DNA of 48,741 nucleotides from an uncultured Pelagibacteraceae bacterium (GCA_902573585.1 CACGKH010000006.1:1-48741); one strand, 5' to 3'; positions 31,020 through 41,301 are shown, counted from the stretch's first letter. Notes: generated from the sequence alone by a model not told the origin. Program-made: numbers and translations.

Positions 31020-31559
31020 TTAAATTTTTTCTGAAATATTTATTGCTAATTTTGAACCAGTTTTAATAATTTTATCCATTATTGAATAAAAGCCTTTTTT
31101 TGTTGCACCTTTTTCATAAGCTATATCTTTATGATGTAACTCATCCTCTCTAAATTTAATAATCTTTTTTTTTAAAATATTTTCTTCAGGACCTAATTGA
31201 TTAATTTGATTTTGATAATGTTCATCAATCACCTCTTCAACAGAGGCTGTACATAACATTGCTGCTTTTTTTCCTAGAAGTGTTGACCCAAAACCAAGAC
31301 CAAGACCTAATAAATCCCATAAAGGTAAAAATTTGGTTGGCTCAATTTTTCTTTTTTTAATTTCTGTCTCAAAAAATTCACAATGTTCTTTTTCATGAAC
31401 TTTCATTTCTTCTATTGTTTTTTTTAAATTTTCATCTTTAACTAAAGTGTTAAGCGCTAACAATTGACCTTCATAGATTTTAACCGCTCCTCTCTCACCA
31501 GCATGATCTACTCTAATAAATTCTTCAATTTTATTTTTTGAATTTTTCATAATTTGCAA
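31020..31559 (-). CDS. coq7: Demethoxyubiquinone hydroxylase
   Basis: IRVDHAGERGAVKIYEGQL, EHYQNQINQL, FREDELHHKDIA. Confidence 0.95.
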   Translation of the reverse strand: MQIMKNSKNKIEEFIRVDHAGERGAVKIYEGQLLALNTLVKDENLKKTIEEMKVHEKEHCEFFETEIKKRKIEPTKFLPLWDLLGLGLGFGSTLLGKKAAMLCTASVEEVIDEHYQNQINQLGPEENILKKKIIKFREDELHHKDIAYEKGATKKGFYSIMDKIIKTGSKLAINISEKI

Positions 31560-32019
31560 AAGTTTTTATTGATATAACAACTAAAAATAAACTTATTAAT
31601 ATATTAATAGTTGTAAGTGATAATCCAAAAATTTTAAATGTCACATCTTTACAACTAATGGTTATTTCACTTAATTGTCTTAATAATTCTTCTTTTGAGA
31701 TTAATTCAGACGTATTTTTTAACCCACAAACAGCAGATTCTTCAAAAAAACCTTGTTCAATTCCAAAATGATATGTCGAAATCATAAAAGAAAAAACAAA
31801 TACTAATATTAATAATAAAATAAAAAATTTTTCATTTTTTTTAAAAACATGGTTTATGACAATTAAAATAATACTAAATCCATAAGGAATTCTTTCTATT
31901 ATACAAAGATTGCATGGCTGATGTCCAAGAGCAAATTCTATATAATATGCTGAGATTATTGAAACTGAACTAATGATTAAAATTAGTTTGAAATAGGTAT
32001 TAATCTTAAAATTAAACAT
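31531..32019 (-). CDS. Disulfide bond formation protein DsbB-like
   Basis: CNLCIIERIPY, multi-TM, periplasmic Cys pair region. Confidence 0.85.
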   Translation of the reverse strand: MFNFKINTYFKLILIISSVSIISAYYIEFALGHQPCNLCIIERIPYGFSIILIVINHVFKKNEKFFILLLILVFVFSFMISTYHFGIEQGFFEESAVCGLKNTSELISKEELLRQLSEITISCKDVTFKIFGLSLTTINILISLFLVVISIKTFANYEKFKK

Positions 32020-32020
32020 T

Positions 32021-32617
32021 CTATTTTAGAATTAGATAAATTATTACTCCAATTATAACAACCAATATTCCAATAATTGTAAACCACTTTGAACCATGTT
32101 TATTCATTAATTGAGTAAATAAATCTCCAAATTTATAGGATAGGTAAGAAACAATAAAAAAGCGTAATCCTCTGGATATTAAACTTACTATTATAAAAAT
32201 TGTAATGTTAAATCCTATTAAACCACTTGCAATAGTAAAAACTTTATAAGGTAATGGAGTAAATCCAGCTAAAAAGAGCACACTAAGCCAGGCATAAAAA
32301 CCATTACTATTTATTAAATCATTCTTTAGATTAATAACCTTATTTTCGTAGCCATAAAAAGTCATAATTTGCAAACTAAGATCAAAAAAAAATGTTCCAA
32401 TAAAATATCCTAACATTCCACCTAAAACAGAAAAAAAAGTCGCAATTATGAAAATTTTAAAAAAATCTTTTTTTTTTGAAATAACCATTGGGATTATCAT
32501 TACATCTGGTGGTATTGGAAAAAATGAACTTTCAAGAAAAGAAACTATAGCTAAGTAGCGTTTAGAACTTTTGTGGGCAGCTAAATTTAAACATTTTTTA
32601 TAAAGGGTATTAAACAT
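32021..32617 (-). CDS. YqaA/DedA (SNARE-associated) family membrane protein
   Basis: FLESSFFPIPPDVMIIPMVI, GFTPLPYKVFTIASGLIGFN, RGLRFFIVSYLSYKFG. Confidence 0.87.
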   Translation of the reverse strand: MFNTLYKKCLNLAAHKSSKRYLAIVSFLESSFFPIPPDVMIIPMVISKKKDFFKIFIIATFFSVLGGMLGYFIGTFFFDLSLQIMTFYGYENKVINLKNDLINSNGFYAWLSVLFLAGFTPLPYKVFTIASGLIGFNITIFIIVSLISRGLRFFIVSYLSYKFGDLFTQLMNKHGSKWFTIIGILVVIIGVIIYLILK

Positions 32618-32676
32618 TTTTTGGTTTTAATATAATTATAGTTCTTATACTATTTAATAAATTATTAAACAATTAA

Positions 32677-32761
32677 GGGCGAATGGCGGAACTGGTAGAC
32701 GCGCACGACTCAAAATCGTGTTTTGAAAGAAGTGAGAGTTCGATTCTCTCTTCGCCCACCA
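32677..32761 (+). tRNA. tRNA-Leu (anticodon CAA), CCA encoded
   Basis: Acceptor GGGCGAA/TTCGCCC, anticodon arm CACGA-CTCAAAA-TCGTG, variable arm, T-arm GAGAGTTCGATTCTCTC, ACCA. Confidence 0.95.
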
Positions 32762-32765
32762 AATT

Positions 32766-34466
32766 ATGAAATTAAAAGAAGTAAATAGTTTAGTAGAGCT
32801 TTTTTTTGAAAAATATAATGAAAAAAAAGAATTAAAAAATCAGCTATTTTTAAAGTGGTTAAAAACTGATGAAAATGATTTTTTAACATGGGAACAAGTT
32901 TTAAATAATATTTGTTTATTTTCTGAATATTTAAGTAAAAGTTTATCTAAAGGAGATAGATGTGTTTTATTATCTGAAAATCGACCAGAGTGGCTTATAG
33001 CAGACGTAGCAATTATGAATGCAGGTGGAGTAACAGTTCCATTATTCACCACATATTCTGAGAAAGATTATGAGTACATAATAAATGATTGTAAACCAAG
33101 GATATGTATAATTTCTAATGATATTCAGTTTAAAAAAATAGAAAAGTTTATTTCCAGTGAAACAAAAGTAATTTCAATTGAAAATTTTAGTCAAAAAATT
33201 GAAAGTATCGAAACCATTTTAAAAAAAAATCCTAAAAAAGAAACAATCAATATTTCTAAGAATTACAATAGCAAAATATTAAGAAAAGATCTTGCTTGTA
33301 TTATTTATACATCAGGGACTACAGGTAACCCCAAAGGAGTAATGCTTAGTCATGGAGGCATCTTATCAAATTGTGAGGGAGCACAAGAAATTTTGGATAC
33401 ACTAGTTAAAAATGAAAAACCAGTTTTTTTAACTTGGCTTCCACTATCTCATTCATATGAACATACCGTTCAATACGTACAAATATCACTTGGAGCAAAA
33501 ATTTACTATGCTGAAAGTTTGGAAAAATTGTTACCTAATATGGCTGTTGCACAACCAACCATTATGACAGCTGTCCCAAGATTTTATCAAAATTTATTTA
33601 GCAAAATTTCTCTAAATTTCTCAAAACAAAAAGGTTTAAAAAAGAAACTCATCGAAAGTACCATTTATCTTGGGACCAAAAACTTGGATGGAAAGGAACT
33701 AAATTTTAAGGAAAAAATAGTCGATTTTTTGTGTGAAAGATTAGTAAGAAAAAAAATTAAAAATCAGTTTGGGGGTAAACTAAAAGCATTTGTCTCAGGA
33801 GGAGGTGCTTTAGATCAAAAAATAGGTGAATTTTTGAATTCTATAGGACTGCCAACTTTACAAGGTTATGGATTGACTGAAACCTCCCCCGTAGTGAGTT
33901 GTAATATTCCAGGGAAAATAAAAATCGAAACTGTTGGTCCACCCTTTAAAACTAATCAAGTAAAAATTGCTGAGGATGGTGAAATTTTGGTTAAGGGTGA
34001 AAATATTATGCTTGGATATTGGAACATGAAGAAAGAAACAGATGATATAATTAAAGATGGTTGGTTACACACAGGAGACATAGGGGAATTTACTAGTGAT
34101 GGAAATCTAAAAATAACTGATCGAAAAAAAGAAATAATAGTTAATTTAGGAGGTGATAACATTTCACCATCTAAAATTGAAAATTTATTATGTCTAAATG
34201 AAAAAATTAAGCAAAGTTTTGTTTACGGAGATAAAAAAACTTACTTAGTTGCATTAATTGTTAGTGAAATTGAAGAAAATAAAAAAGAAATAGAATTTTA
34301 TTTAGAAAATTTAAATAAAAACTTATCATTAGTAGAAAAAGTCAAAAAATTTAAATTAATCAAAGAAGAATTTACAATTGAAAATGGAATGTTAACACCA
34401 ACATTAAAACTAAAAAGAAAAAAAATTTTAGAAAAATATAAAGAAGATTTAGAAAAACTTTATTAA
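32766..34466 (+). CDS. AMP-dependent synthetase / long-chain acyl-CoA ligase
   Basis: IIYTSGTTGNPKGVMLSHGG, GYGLTETSPVVS, GWLHTGDIGEF, ITDRKKEIIVNLGGDNISP. Confidence 0.93.
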   Translation: MKLKEVNSLVELFFEKYNEKKELKNQLFLKWLKTDENDFLTWEQVLNNICLFSEYLSKSLSKGDRCVLLSENRPEWLIADVAIMNAGGVTVPLFTTYSEKDYEYIINDCKPRICIISNDIQFKKIEKFISSETKVISIENFSQKIESIETILKKNPKKETINISKNYNSKILRKDLACIIYTSGTTGNPKGVMLSHGGILSNCEGAQEILDTLVKNEKPVFLTWLPLSHSYEHTVQYVQISLGAKIYYAESLEKLLPNMAVAQPTIMTAVPRFYQNLFSKISLNFSKQKGLKKKLIESTIYLGTKNLDGKELNFKEKIVDFLCERLVRKKIKNQFGGKLKAFVSGGGALDQKIGEFLNSIGLPTLQGYGLTETSPVVSCNIPGKIKIETVGPPFKTNQVKIAEDGEILVKGENIMLGYWNMKKETDDIIKDGWLHTGDIGEFTSDGNLKITDRKKEIIVNLGGDNISPSKIENLLCLNEKIKQSFVYGDKKTYLVALIVSEIEENKKEIEFYLENLNKNLSLVEKVKKFKLIKEEFTIENGMLTPTLKLKRKKILEKYKEDLEKLY

Positions 34467-34582
34467 TTTAGTAAAATATTTGGTTATAAAGCGCATAAAC
34501 ATTAACTTTTTTACACACTTTATTTATAAAAATTTTTTTTTAGTTTTATTTTTTTTTTTAAATTTTAACTTTAATTAAAGAA

Positions 34583-34639
34583 TTGACATAACGCGTATAA
34601 AAAAATAAAAATAATGTAATAGCGAATCATTTTGATTCG
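34583..34639 (+). promoter_or_regulatory. Promoter -35 (TTGACA) and leader hairpin (CGAATCA-TTT-TGATTCG) of the K/R-rich microprotein gene
   Basis: TTGACA 34583-34588; perfect 7-bp inverted repeat 34623-34629/34633-34639; -10 is weak/ambiguous. Confidence 0.5.
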
Positions 34640-34662
34640 TTTAACTAAAAAGGGAGCTAAAG

Positions 34663-34740
34663 ATGCCTAAGAGAAGAAAAAAAGCAAAGAAGGCTAAGAA
34701 AAAAGCTAAGAAAAAAGCTAAGAAAAGAAGAAGAAGATAG
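34663..34740 (+). CDS. 25-aa ultra-basic microprotein MPKRRKKAKKAKKKAKKKAKKRRRR (missing from supplied track)
   Basis: AGGGAG Shine-Dalgarno-like site, ATG 34663, TAG 34738-34740, own hairpin terminator; 19 of 25 residues are K/R. Confidence 0.75.
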   Translation: MPKRRKKAKKAKKKAKKKAKKRRRR

Positions 34741-34760
34741 TTACTTAGTATTCTTTATTA

Positions 34761-34804
34761 AAAACGCTTCTCATAACGATTTACGTGTGAGAGGCGTTTT
34801 TTTT
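34761..34804. terminator. Intrinsic terminator, probably bidirectional, between microprotein gene and carD
   Basis: AAAACGCTTCTCA / TGAGAGGCGTTTT stem (one G-T), T run on the right, A run on the left. Confidence 0.85.
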
Positions 34805-35651
34805 AATCTTCTAAAGGTTCACTTTCAGTTTCAGAAAGTGGTTCATCTACAGGAATTTCGCTAGCAGTTGTTTTTTCAGGCGCAGGAACTTTTACCTGTC
34901 CATCTAAATTTCTTTTTAGAGCTTTATTAAGTTTTTTTTGCGTGTCTTCTAAAGATAAGTTTAAAATTATTTGAAATTCCATCAAGATTCTGTCGTATGC
35001 TTTTTCAAAAAGTTGTCGTTCACTATAAGATTGATCAACCATCAAATCATCTCCTTTATTTAAATCTCTTACTACTTCTGCTAATTCATAAATTTTTCCA
35101 GATGAAATTTTGGCTTCATATTCTTGTGCACGTCTACTCCACATAGATCGTTTAATCTTTGGTTTACTTTTAAGAATTGAAATACATTTATTTACCTGAT
35201 TGATTGTTGCAAGAGGTCTTAGGTGTAACTGCTTGTTAACTGGAACCATTCCGTTTGCTTTATCTTTTTCAAATTTGATGATGTAAGTTTCGACATCTAT
35301 TCCACCTATATTTATTTTTTTAAATTCTGTTATTTGGCCAACTCCGTGTTTAGGATAAACCACGAAGTCTTTGATCTTATACTCTCTTTTCTCAGTTTCC
35401 TGTTTTTTTACCTTTTTGATTTCAGGCTTTACTTCATTGCTTTTTGAAATTCTTAAATTATCTGATTTATTCTCTACTTTTTCCTCAGGTTTTTTTGTAG
35501 TAATTTTTTTAATCTTTGATTTTTTTAACTTATTATTCTTTAATAAAGATTTTTTTACCTTAGCTCTTTTAGCTCTAGTTTTTTTTACTTTTTTTTTATT
35601 TTTGTTTTTAAAGGTTTTCTTTAAAATATTTTTCAAACTTATCTTGCTCAT
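34803..35651 (-). CDS. carD: CarD/CdnL family transcriptional regulator with long Lys-rich N-terminal extension (ORF open to 35693)
   Basis: [51 protein letters not shown]-terminal ~90 aa extremely Lys-rich; start uncertain, overlaps fdxA 3' end. Confidence 0.88.
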   Translation of the reverse strand: MSKISLKNILKKTFKNKNKKKVKKTRAKRAKVKKSLLKNNKLKKSKIKKITTKKPEEKVENKSDNLRISKSNEVKPEIKKVKKQETEKREYKIKDFVVYPKHGVGQITEFKKINIGGIDVETYIIKFEKDKANGMVPVNKQLHLRPLATINQVNKCISILKSKPKIKRSMWSRRAQEYEAKISSGKIYELAEVVRDLNKGDDLMVDQSYSERQLFEKAYDRILMEFQIILNLSLEDTQKKLNKALKRNLDGQVKVPAPEKTTASEIPVDEPLSETESEPLED

Positions 35652-35934
35652 CTTTAAATTTTTCATGATCCGCAGGTGGATCTTTTTTTTCACTAATGTT
35701 TGGCCAGATTTCAGAATACTCTTTATTGATTTCTAACCACTTTTCGTAACCAGGTTCAGTGTCAGCTACTATGGCATCGACCGGACATTCAGGCTCACAA
35801 ACGCCACAATCTATACACTCATCCGGTTTAATTACAAGCATATTTTTACCTTCATAGAAGCAATCTACTGGACACACATCAACGCAATCCATCAGCTTAC
35901 ATTTAATACATTTTTCATTAACTATGTAGGTCAT
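35608..35934 (-). CDS. fdxA: Ferredoxin, 7Fe-8S type (FdxA)
   Basis: [45 protein letters not shown]. Confidence 0.95.
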   Translation of the reverse strand: MTYIVNEKCIKCKLMDCVDVCPVDCFYEGKNMLVIKPDECIDCGVCEPECPVDAIVADTEPGYEKWLEINKEYSEIWPNISEKKDPPADHEKFKDEQDKFEKYFKENL

Positions 35935-36338
35935 TATAGGAATTCTTTTTTAATTTTAACTTTAATATCTCCCATGAGCTTGTTGTCAATATACAATAAT
36001 CCACCAAGTCTCCTCATTAAATTTGTTTCATAGATATCAGCTTCTTTATTTGAATAGATAATTCGCCATAAAGTTTCTATAATTTTAATTTTATTCTTAT
36101 CGTCCATATTTTTTACTTTTTTAGTAAAGTCTAAAATTTGATTAGAATTATTCTCGATTTCTTTTCCAAGTTTAATTATTTCATCTATATTGGATGCTTT
36201 GGCACCAAATTCGATCAAAGCTTGTTTGATTATTTTTTCTTCAGAAAAAGAATAGTTTTGGTCAATTTTGGCAGCATATATCAATAAAGCAGCAACTTTT
36301 GTTAAATCATTTTCTTCATCATTTTTTTTAAAAAACAT
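35934..36338 (-). CDS. TerB-like (tellurite resistance TerB / DjlA N-terminal fold) protein
   Basis: All-helical; [27 protein letters not shown]...[28 protein letters not shown]. Confidence 0.75.
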   Translation of the reverse strand: MFFKKNDEENDLTKVAALLIYAAKIDQNYSFSEEKIIKQALIEFGAKASNIDEIIKLGKEIENNSNQILDFTKKVKNMDDKNKIKIIETLWRIIYSNKEADIYETNLMRRLGGLLYIDNKLMGDIKVKIKKEFL

Positions 36339-36343
36339 ATTTA

Positions 36344-38824
36344 TTAGTTTAGATTGAGATTCTTTAAAATACCAAAAGGGCTTTCTTTTGTAACTTTTTT
36401 ATTAAAATGTTTATTTTTATTTTTTATTGGTGAATATTGAAGATAAATCTCATCATTTTTATCTATAATTTTATAATTCATGCATTTTAAAAGTTTTTTA
36501 AAGTTATCTTTGCTACAACCTAATAAATTTAACATTTCGGGAACAACTTTTATTTCTTTTTTATTTTCAGGATTAGAGTTGATAATTTGTACAAATAATC
36601 TTTCTAAAATATCAATTCTGACAAAAATGTTATTAAATTTTTCAAACCCACATAACAGCATAAAATTCTTATTCTTTAAATCTTTACCATCTAAAAAATT
36701 TAACCCAAACTTTGGTGGTTTTAAATTGAAATATTTTTGATGATAATTTTTCCAAAGTAAAGTTCTTAAAGAAACAGCTTCTGGTTTAATCAATCTATGT
36801 AAAAAAACGTGATATCTTCCAAACTTTACTCCGAGGTCTCGTAAAATTTTTCTGTCATTTTGATCAAGTTTTTTCAAATATTCTGCTACCTGTTCTCTTT
36901 TAATAACTCCATTATTTTCATAAAGTTGATATGCAAGTGCCTTAATAGATGAATTTTTTTCTTTTAAATTTTTTAAATCTAAAAGACTTTTTAAAATATT
37001 TTCAATTTTTTTACTTATCCAAGTCTCTAAAAAATTGGTTAATTTTTGTGTTTGGCTTTGTTCCAAAATATCATCAACAATTAATTCAAAGTTAGGATTT
37101 AAATAATCTTTTCCAGATACTATTTTTGCAATTGCATAATTGCTCCAATAAATTTTAAAATCGTCTTTGAGCTCAATTAAACCTGTGTCAATTATTATTT
37201 GTATTCTTTTTTCAAGTTCAGGTCCTACAGTTTGTCTTGCCGCTTTTTTTAAAGATTTTATATCAGTTTTGAGAGCTCCTTTTTTAAGATCCAATTCTAA
37301 TTTAAGACCATTTATTTTTCCTATGAATTGATCATCAATCATAACTTCATTATTTTCCAAAATTTTCGTATCAAATTCCATATCTTGTTTTAAACCTCTG
37401 GCAAGAACACTTGCTCTTTTATCGATAAAAGTTTTTGTAAGTTCTTCATGTAATCGGTCAGAAAGTTTATCTTCTAATAATTTTGTTTTTTCTATCCAAT
37501 AATTTTGATTTTCGATCCAATTATTTTTATTTGAAACATAAGACCATGTTCTTACGTTTGCAATTCTATTTGATAAAGAATCCACATTTCCTTCCAATTT
37601 GTCAAGCTTCATTAATTGAAGACGCATATAATCATCTGTAATCCTGCCTTTATCACCAACTAAATATTTGAATACACTTTCTATAACTTGATAGTGATTC
37701 CCATAAGTTTTTTTTACAAAATCAGGTATTTGACAACATTCCCAAAGTAGACCTAAATTTTTTCTGTCAAATTTAATATTTTCAAAGCTTTTATCTCGTA
37801 AAAAAAATTTAAGAGCTTTTTCATCCTCACATTCATGTATTTTCCTAAGCCAACTTTTTTGAGGCTTTTCATCTAATGATTTTATTAAACTAAAACTGTT
37901 GTCAAAATTTAAATCAGAATTTCTCCAAAAAAGAGATTGAATTTCCTCAAATTTGTGATTTTCTAATAATTCAATTTCTTCTGCATTTATTTCTTTACAT
38001 TGTCCTGTAACTCCAAAGGCACCGTCATTTAAGTATCTACCTGCCCTTCCTGCAATTTGTCCAATTTCAGATAAATTTAATCTTCTTAACTTTTTCCCAT
38101 CAAACTTTTTTAGATTTGAAAAATAAACTTGATCTAGATCCATATTTATACCCATTCCAACAGCATCAGTTGCAACTAAAAAATCAACATCTCCTGATTG
38201 GTATAATTCAACTTGAGCATTTCTTGTTTTTGGACTTAATGATCCCATTACTATGGCTGCTCCACCTTTTTGTCTTCTAATCAATTCTGCTATTGCATAA
38301 ACTTCTTCTGCTGAAAATGCAATTATAGCAGTCTTTCTTTGTATTCTTGAAATTTTTTTATGACCTGCGTAAGAAAGTTTAGAAAGTCTATCTCGATTAA
38401 TAAATTCAATGTCACCATCTAGTTTTGAAATTATATCTTTAATTGTGAAAGAGCCCATAAACATTGTTAATTTTTCACCTCTTATATTTAATAATCTGTC
38501 AGTAAAAATGTGACCACGTTCATGATCTGCACACATTTGAATTTCATCAACTCCAACAAAATCTAAATGTTTATCTATTGGCATAGACTCAACAGTACAT
38601 AAGAAATATTTTGCATTAGGTGGTATAATTTTTTCTTCACCAGTAATCAAAGCTACTTTATCTAAGCTAGTTTTTTTTATTACTTTGTCATACACCTCTC
38701 TCGCCAATAATCTTAAAGGAAAACCAATCATGCCACTTTCAAAAGAAAGCATTGTTTCTATGGCCAAGTGAGTTTTGCCGGTATTCGTTGGACCCAGAAC
38801 TGCAGTTATTTTATTTCTAGTCAT
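36344..38824 (-). CDS. SUV3-like (mitochondrial-type) DEAD/DEAH helicase
   Basis: TAVLGPTNTGKTHLAIE, VDEIQMCADHERGHIFTDRLL, DFLVATDAVGMGINMDL, EIGQIAGRAGRY. Confidence 0.93.
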   Translation of the reverse strand: MTRNKITAVLGPTNTGKTHLAIETMLSFESGMIGFPLRLLAREVYDKVIKKTSLDKVALITGEEKIIPPNAKYFLCTVESMPIDKHLDFVGVDEIQMCADHERGHIFTDRLLNIRGEKLTMFMGSFTIKDIISKLDGDIEFINRDRLSKLSYAGHKKISRIQRKTAIIAFSAEEVYAIAELIRRQKGGAAIVMGSLSPKTRNAQVELYQSGDVDFLVATDAVGMGINMDLDQVYFSNLKKFDGKKLRRLNLSEIGQIAGRAGRYLNDGAFGVTGQCKEINAEEIELLENHKFEEIQSLFWRNSDLNFDNSFSLIKSLDEKPQKSWLRKIHECEDEKALKFFLRDKSFENIKFDRKNLGLLWECCQIPDFVKKTYGNHYQVIESVFKYLVGDKGRITDDYMRLQLMKLDKLEGNVDSLSNRIANVRTWSYVSNKNNWIENQNYWIEKTKLLEDKLSDRLHEELTKTFIDKRASVLARGLKQDMEFDTKILENNEVMIDDQFIGKINGLKLELDLKKGALKTDIKSLKKAARQTVGPELEKRIQIIIDTGLIELKDDFKIYWSNYAIAKIVSGKDYLNPNFELIVDDILEQSQTQKLTNFLETWISKKIENILKSLLDLKNLKEKNSSIKALAYQLYENNGVIKREQVAEYLKKLDQNDRKILRDLGVKFGRYHVFLHRLIKPEAVSLRTLLWKNYHQKYFNLKPPKFGLNFLDGKDLKNKNFMLLCGFEKFNNIFVRIDILERLFVQIINSNPENKKEIKVVPEMLNLLGCSKDNFKKLLKCMNYKIIDKNDEIYLQYSPIKNKNKHFNKKVTKESPFGILKNLNLN

Positions 38825-38996
38825 TTCTATCTTTGGTGTATCTCAATTTATACCTACCAGATGTTGTTAGTGCTAAAGAACAAAAATAGACTAAAACATG
38901 ACCGAATCGGAGGATAAAAAGTTCTCATTTTACTTATTACTCAAACTTAGTTTAACATAGTTAATATTATTTCTATAACATAAATTAGATTAAATA

Positions 38997-40223
38997 ATGT
39001 TAAAAGATATTGTAAAAAATTTAGAACCTTCATCAACATTAAAGATAAATGAAATTTCAAGGCAACTTGAAGAAAAAGGTGAGAAAATTTATAAGTTTGG
39101 TTTTGGTCAATCTCCATTTCAAGTACCATTAGATGTAGTAAATGAACTAAAAAATAATGCCCATCAAAACAAATATTTACCAATGCAAGGACTTTTTGAA
39201 TTAAGGAGGTCAGTTGCCAAGTATACATCAATCAAAAAAAACCATAACTACACACCTAACAATGTAATTATAGGACCTGGTTCTAAAGAATTGATGTTTT
39301 TACTACATATAATTTTTGATGGGGAAATTATTTTACCAACACCAAGTTGGGTTTCTTATGCGCCACAAGCAGCTTTAGGTAGAAACAAAACTCACTTAAT
39401 TAAAACAAAAAGAGAGAATAATTGGTTTCCGACAGGATTTGAAATTGAAGAAATTATATTAAAAGATAAAAAAAAAAATTATTTATTATTTTTGAATTCT
39501 CCAAATAATCCTTCAGGTCAAATTTGTGAAAATTTAGAAGAATTAAGTGAAGTAGCTAAAAGATATAATTTAATAATACTATCCGATGAAATTTACTCAG
39601 AACTTAGTTTTAAAGATAATTTCAAATCTATTTCAAATTTTTGTCCTGAAAAAACAATTATAAGTACTGGACTAAGTAAATGGTGCGGTGCAGGAGGTTG
39701 GAGACTAGGGTATTTTATTATACCTGAAAATTTAAAAATCATTAAGGATACTTTAAATGTTCTTGCTAGTGAAACTTTCTCAGCCGTTAGTGCACCCATA
39801 CAGTTTGCCGCAATTCAAGCATATGAAAAAGATCATAGTAACTACATTAAATCATCAAGAGAGATACTAAAGGCTGTTGGGAATTATGTTTATAATAATC
39901 TTAATTCAAATAATGTTTTAATTAATAAACCTCAAGGTGGTTTTTATTTAATGCCAGAATTTAATAAAGCAAAATTTAAATCTTCATCTGACATGTGTAG
40001 AAATATTCTTGAAACAACAGGAGTAGCTTTATTACCTGGATCTGATTTTGGTTTTGATGAAAAAAAAATGTTAGCAAGATTAAGTTTTACAGACTTTGAT
40101 GGAAAAAATTTTATGAATAACCATAAAAAAGATAGTTTAATCAATAATGAACTAATTAAGAATCTAGCTCCAAAAGTTGTAGAAGGCGTAGAAAAATTAA
40201 AAAAATGGTCTGAGTCATTATAA
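38997..40223 (+). CDS. Class I/II pyridoxal-phosphate aminotransferase
   Basis: NSPNNPSGQICENLEEL, DEIYSELSF, STGLSKWCGAGGWRLGY. Confidence 0.92.
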   Translation: MLKDIVKNLEPSSTLKINEISRQLEEKGEKIYKFGFGQSPFQVPLDVVNELKNNAHQNKYLPMQGLFELRRSVAKYTSIKKNHNYTPNNVIIGPGSKELMFLLHIIFDGEIILPTPSWVSYAPQAALGRNKTHLIKTKRENNWFPTGFEIEEIILKDKKKNYLLFLNSPNNPSGQICENLEELSEVAKRYNLIILSDEIYSELSFKDNFKSISNFCPEKTIISTGLSKWCGAGGWRLGYFIIPENLKIIKDTLNVLASETFSAVSAPIQFAAIQAYEKDHSNYIKSSREILKAVGNYVYNNLNSNNVLINKPQGGFYLMPEFNKAKFKSSSDMCRNILETTGVALLPGSDFGFDEKKMLARLSFTDFDGKNFMNNHKKDSLINNELIKNLAPKVVEGVEKLKKWSESL

Positions 40224-40296
40224 AATACTTACTATACAAAGGCCTCAATTTACTGTTACACTTTAAATATAAATAAAGTTACGCAGAGGAGGAAAA

Positions 40297-41301
40297 ATGA
40301 GAAAAATAATAACTTCTTTATCTAGTGCTTTGTTAATTTTTGTAGCGACTTTATCTTTTACTGGAGTTGCAAAATCAGCAGAGTTCTTTACGATAGGAAC
40401 AGGCGGACCTACTGGAGTATATTTCCAAACAGGAAACGCTATATGTAAAATGTTGCATAAATCGGCAATAAGTGCTGAACATGGAAGAAAAAAAGGAACT
40501 GCTAAAGCTTATAGATGTACCGCTCCATCAACTGGAGGATCAAATTATAATATTGGTCAAATTAAAGCTGGTGAGTTTCAATTTGGTGTTGCTCAGTCAG
40601 ACTGGCAATATCATGCAGTTAATGGATCAAGCAAATGGGAAGGTAAAAAATTTGGAGATCTAAGAGCTGTGTTTTCTGTGCACAACGAACCTTTTCAAAT
40701 TTGGGCTAGAAAAAAAGCAAAAATAAAAGATTTTGCTGGTTTAGAAGGAAAAGTTGTAAACATCGGTAATCCTGGTTCTGGACAAAGAGGAACTATGGAA
40801 GAATTAATGAAAGCTATGGGAGTTGATAATAGTTTCTTCAAATCAACTACAGAACTTACTTCATCAGAGCAAGTAAAAGCTTTGTGTGATGGTAAAATTG
40901 ATGCTTTCGGTTATTCTGTAGGATTTCCTAATGGAGCTATGGAACAAGCAGCAACTTGTGCAGCTAAAGCTTCACCAATAAACTTAACTGGTTCAGAGGT
41001 TCAAGGATTAATTAGTGGTGCTGATTATTATGCAAAAGCAGTTATTCCTAAAGGAACTTACACAAATCAAAAGAAAGATGCTACTACTTTTGGTGTTAAG
41101 GCTACTGTAGTTACAAGTGCTTCAGTTTCTGATGAACTAGTATACTTAGTAACGAAAGCCGTGATGGAAAATTTTGATGATTTCAAAAAACAACATCCTG
41201 CTTTTGGGTTTTTGGAAAAGAAAAATATGATAAAAGATGGTTTATCTGCCCCACTACACCCAGGTGCAATAAAATACTATAAGGAAGCTGGATTGATGTA
41301 A
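40297..41301 (+). CDS. TAXI-family TRAP transporter solute-binding protein
   Basis: Signal peptide; FFTIGTGGPTGVYFQTGNAIC, GEFQFGVAQSDWQYHA, VNIGNPGSGQRGTMEELM; SD AGGAGG. Confidence 0.94.
   Translation: MRKIITSLSSALLIFVATLSFTGVAKSAEFFTIGTGGPTGVYFQTGNAICKMLHKSAISAEHGRKKGTAKAYRCTAPSTGGSNYNIGQIKAGEFQFGVAQSDWQYHAVNGSSKWEGKKFGDLRAVFSVHNEPFQIWARKKAKIKDFAGLEGKVVNIGNPGSGQRGTMEELMKAMGVDNSFFKSTTELTSSEQVKALCDGKIDAFGYSVGFPNGAMEQAATCAAKASPINLTGSEVQGLISGADYYAKAVIPKGTYTNQKKDATTFGVKATVVTSASVSDELVYLVTKAVMENFDDFKKQHPAFGFLEKKNMIKDGLSAPLHPGAIKYYKEAGLM

Noticed and set aside
32660-32765. tRNA-Leu as integration site for a mobile island
   Set aside because: No integrase, no direct repeat of the tRNA 3' end seen, and flanking genes are ordinary core genes.
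35371-35736. 121-aa plus-strand ORF rich in Phe/Leu
   Set aside because: Complement of the Lys-rich CarD N-terminus (TTT/CTT codons); looks like a membrane protein only by composition.
38898-38960. 20-aa ORF MTESEDKKFSFYLLLKLSLT between helicase and aminotransferase
   Set aside because: Too short, no ribosome-binding site properly spaced before ATG, no other support.
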